The notes under the pieces: generated by a model
Databases searched by the model: none
The model's input: the letters and a program-made list of their open reading frames with translations, nothing else
What the model was told of the DNA's origin: nothing
DNA from: Drosophila miranda
Lineage: Eukaryota > Arthropoda > Insecta > Diptera > Drosophilidae
DNA length: 64,000 nucleotides
NCBI RefSeq assembly: GCF_003369915.1
Contig: NC_046674.1
Coordinates: forward strand, 21,517,657 to 21,581,656
Reading direction: 5' to 3'
In this document: one piece after another, positions 60,801 through 64,000 of the stretch
Position numbering within the stretch: the first letter of the stretch is position 1
How the letters are laid out: each line of letters begins with the position of its first letter
Made by a program: the position numbers and the translations under genes

Positions 60801-63800
60801 CTTTTTTCCAGTTGCATCTTTTGCCGGCCGCTGCTGTTGCCTGCTGCTGCAACTTTTATGAAGGAGTCTGCGTCTGCGTCTGCCGTAAAACAACAGGTTT
60901 GGCCACAACTCAGCCAGACTTTAATTGTTGTTGACTGGCTTTGCTCTCTAGTGTCTGTGCCTTCGTCTGGCTTGGGCTTTGGCTCTGGCTCTGGCTCTGG
61001 AGCCGTGGCATCCACATCCACATGCGTCTGCGCCGCTTGTTGGTTGTCTGCTCTGCAGCTGTCACAATTTCACTTTGGCCAGAGACGGTGTTTAGCAGCC
61101 TCTGCCTCTGCCTCTGGCTCTGGCTCGGCGTCAGGTGCGCGGTGCTGTGCCGGAGGGCAGTACGGGGCAGTAGTTAAACTGTCGGTAAAAGCACTTTCCT
61201 TTATGCTAGACGAGACTGCACTGGAAGTGGCTCGTGTATGAGGTGCTAAAAGATCGTTTCGAGTGGTGCCAAGCACCAGCGGAGTCTGAAGATGCCACTC
61301 ACACGAGAGAGTCTGTGGAAAATAGCTGGAAACAGAAAGTAGGGATCGCTTTTACGGTTACTTGTAAATTTAATGTACACACAGGAAATAAAAGTGCTAA
61401 CTAAGACTAGGATAATGCACTAAATCGTCAAGTGTTTAATATCTAGGACACCAGAACCCCCTACTGGAATGCCCCAATGGTCCCCAAGCCATTAAACATT
61501 CTCAATCGAATTCTACACCATTAAAATGTGTAAATATTTCAAAAGAAACTATTTTCTTCCAAATCATTATGCCCACATTCCTGTGGAAAACTTTTCCTTT
61601 TTGTTATTGTTTCATGATGGCCATGTGCATGACTGCAGATCTGCTGCCCTGCCCTGCCCTGCCCGGCCCAAATATTTTTTCAAACATTGCGAGCGGGAAA
61701 TAATTTCCATACTTTTCACAGCCCCCTCCACGCCCATGCAGAATGGATGCCAGTGTCTGCAGTAGTTCTCGCTTGAGGGGGGGGGGGGGGGGGGGGGGGG
61801 GGGGTTCTCCGCTCCACTCCGCTCCGGTCTGATACGATCTTCACCCATAAAAGCATCCCTCATTGGATGTAGTTATATCTGGTTGATTTATATCGTCTGG
61901 CATATTTCGCATATTTATTCATCGTTTATCCAAATATAGAATTGGAATCCGAAGCAATTGCTAAACAACATTATTTCCATCTTGTTTGGATCGAGTGAGA
62001 GGTATTGCCTTTCCCCCAAAAATATATCGTATATATTTTTTATTATTATGAGCTGATTTTTTTTTGATTGTTTTTCTATGTGGCCAGGACTGTCCAAAGT
62101 TCGATATGGGGGCTTCCTCTGGTTTAATTCTTCTTTATTTATCATTGAGAGAAGAAAACGGTATTGGAATTTCTGAAATATCTTTGGCTGTATTTTGGAA
62201 TAGAAATTGGAAAAACTTTCGAATCATTGACTCGTTACATCTCTGGCAAACATCAGCAATCATTTTCGAATCACCTTCCCCCTCGCGCCGTAAACCTTGC
62301 ACCTATGTATAATCCCATTTCGTTGCTGATTCATTCCGACTACGTAATCGAGAAACCAATTTGTGTACAACAAAGGCGCACAAAATTCATTAATTACAAC
62401 TTGTGAGATTCATATTTGATTCGCACGTGTAATGCTTTCGGCTCACCCCCTAAACAGGTGCACTCATATGGAGCCGGCCATAGAGGGGCCACACCCACTA
62501 TCCACACCCGACTACCCACTACCCACTACCCACTTCCCACGCCTACTGGCGGGTTCCGCTTTTGTATAATTTCCTGAGGAAGGATGGGATGGCGGGGGGG
62601 GGAGGCGGAGGTTCGCACGTGGTACATCCCATAATTGTAGTGGCTCTGCCGATATTTGGTGGCCGAGTTCAATAATCTGCTCACTCTTGCTTTATTACAT
62701 TGAAAATCATGGCTAATTATTGTCGGCCCGAATGGGAACATCGAGAGCACATCGAACACACATCAGGCATCAGGCATCAGCATCCAACAGCAAACGTGCT
62801 GAAAATCAAAAAGCATCTGCAGAAAGGAAAACTTTTCCCCACTCTCATTGGGAAAATGATTGTGTTTCGGCATTTGATTTATAAGACAAATCAATTTGTA
62901 GCAGTTTTGTTGTTTTGCCATGCCATTACTCGCTAAACAGCGAAACGAAACAGAGAGAAAATGAATAGAAATTTTCCTCTCGGTCTTGGCCTTAGGTACG
63001 AGGTAATGAGAGATGCTCGCACGTTCCACGTTCCACGTTTCCTTTTCTGTCAGTTACTCTCCTCAGTCTTGGTCACATTCGTTCGCCCCGTAAGTCGGAC
63101 GTTAGCCCAATTAAAAATTCAAGGTTGAGAAAATCTGTTGGGCGTGTAAGGCAACACCCCAGCAAAAGGCAAGCCAAGCCGAGCCAAGCCAAGACAAGCC
63201 CAGCCAAGAGCTTGGTTTTGTAACCTCAAAACGTGCTCAAAAGTGAAAAAAGTAATTATGCACCGCACTCCCCATATGTACATACATATGTACATGCATA
63301 CACACACACAGACCATTAGCCGTATCATTTACAAACACTTTAATGGGGCATGCCCCGATATTTAAGAATCTTGTTTGCGGTTTTTTTGCTTGAATTCATT
63401 CGGGAAGGAAAACATACATACATTTGATACCCTACTCATGCCTTTTCTCTGTTCTCCCTTTCAGGCACTGGCACCTTTGGACGCGTGTGCCTATGCCGCG
63501 ATCGTATTTCGGAGAAGTATTGTGCCATGAAGATTTTGGCCATGACCGAAGTCATTCGTCTAAAGCAGATTGAACACGTCAAGAACGAGCGGAATATATT
63601 GCGCGAAATACGACATCCGTTTGTCATCAGTTTGTAAGTACAATATATCCAAGAAAATATATACATATCATAAGTGCACATACAATATACAATAAATCAT
63701 TCAAAAGAAGAGGGAAATTCACTTGTCAATTTCCATTCTGTGATTCCATTAACGTCATATCTCCTTCTCGCCTCCCCCCCGCCCCCTAGGGAATGGTCCA

Positions 63801-64000
63801 CAAAAGATGACTCAAACCTATATATGATCTTCGATTATGTCTGCGGCGGCGAGCTGTTCACATATCTGCGTAATGCAGGCAAATTTACTAGTCAAACTTG
63901 TAAGTAGTAAACCTATATTCTGATTCCTTCCCGAACTCCAGGCTACATAATCCATTGCAAATCCGTTTAGCCAACTTCTTTGCGGCTGAGATCGTCAGCG
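54898..64000 (+). CDS. Pka-C3: cAMP-dependent-kinase-like catalytic subunit Pka-C3 (PRKX type), 5' part
   Basis: AGC serine/threonine kinase of the PRKX subgroup. Exons: 54813-55555 (coding from the ATG at 54898), 63465-63633, 63790-63899 and 63971 to the window edge; phases agree and the gene continues beyond 64000. The long N-terminal extension (about 200 residues) is Ser/Gly-rich, then very acidic, with EEEEEEPEP, DEEEDDDDEND and ETDDEEDEDDSDES blocks. The kinase starts KYNLDDYQIIKTVGTGTFGR (glycine loop GTGTFG), then YCAMKIL (ATP lysine), KNERNILREIRHPF, IFDYVCGGELFTYLRN (hinge) and NFFAAEIVS at the edge. Catalytic HRD and DFG motifs lie outside. The open frame continues upstream of the ATG within the exon, so a 5' coding exon in some isoform cannot be excluded. 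The first kinase intron (55556-63464) is 7.9 kb. Confidence 0.95.
59062..59104. repeat. CCCCA then CCGCA pentamer arrays
   Basis: Four CCCCA-type units pass into about four CCGCA units, both C-rich on the plus strand. Confidence 0.75.
61777..61804. repeat. Poly-G tract (28 G)
   Basis: Uninterrupted run of 28 G in the Pka-C3 intron, followed by CTCCGCTCCACTCCGCTCC. The exact length may be an assembly artefact. Confidence 0.8.

Larger units (their letters stand above)
55556..63464 (+). other. Large Pka-C3 intron (7.9 kb)
   Basis: Phase-1 intron splitting the glycine loop (donor GTAAGT after TVG, acceptor CCCTTTCAG). No coding exon was seen. It carries a 28-G tract (61777-61804), a 10-C tract (57419-57428), CCGCA pentamers (59085-59104) and GGCTCT hexamers (60970-61000). 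Alternative promoters or exons inside are possible but not supported. Confidence 0.7.

Overview
This window is nuclear DNA from a Drosophila-type fly. Genes are interrupted by 50-120 nt introns with GTRAGT donors, and whole proteins can be recognised as fly JIL-1, Brr2/l(3)72Ab, APP-BP1, elgi, Irbp18 and Pka-C3. Housekeeping 5' ends carry Drosophila core-promoter motifs (DRE TATCGATA, motif 6 GTATATTT, motif 1 GGTCACACT). Several gene names belong to Muller element D (3L 68A and 72AB in D. melanogaster). Their close packing here, plus long poly-G tracts, suggests a species outside the melanogaster group, perhaps the obscura group; that is inference. There are no CRISPR arrays, operons or recognisable rRNA/tRNA genes.

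Layout. 1-11.5 kb is mostly non-coding, with simple repeats and one candidate two-exon membrane microprotein (8332-8749). 11.5-19.8 kb is a dense cluster: an Elo68-like fatty-acid elongase (+) tail to tail with the NEDD8-activating E1 subunit APP-BP1 (-); the small bZIP gene Irbp18 (+), which appears to lie inside an intron of an unrecognised minus-strand gene; a single-exon MADF protein (+); and, 112 bp further on, an iodotyrosine deiodinase (+). 20.2-32.9 kb is JIL-1, the tandem-kinase histone H3S10 kinase, with a long 5' leader, a 3.15 kb intron and a roughly 2.2 kb 3' UTR. 34.4-41.3 kb is Brr2, the U5 snRNP helicase. 41.6-42.25 kb is a decayed tandem array. Then, all on the minus strand, come a secreted low-complexity protein, the RING E3 ligase elgi/Nrdp1 and a group XII-like secreted phospholipase A2. 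50-64 kb is the 5' half of Pka-C3 (PRKX-type kinase), whose first kinase exons follow a 7.9 kb intron; the gene runs off the right edge.

The gene set is mainly cellular housekeeping (splicing, chromatin phosphorylation, neddylation, ubiquitylation), with a few specialised lipid and halogen enzymes. The most interesting pattern is a dispersed, diverged repeat of 350-500 bp present in at least four copies, near or at the 5' ends of APP-BP1, JIL-1, Brr2 and elgi. It carries the DRE/motif 6 (and in two cases motif 1) core-promoter grammar, so it may be a mobile element that supplied promoters. Exon limits are hand-derived and were checked by codon-phase arithmetic.
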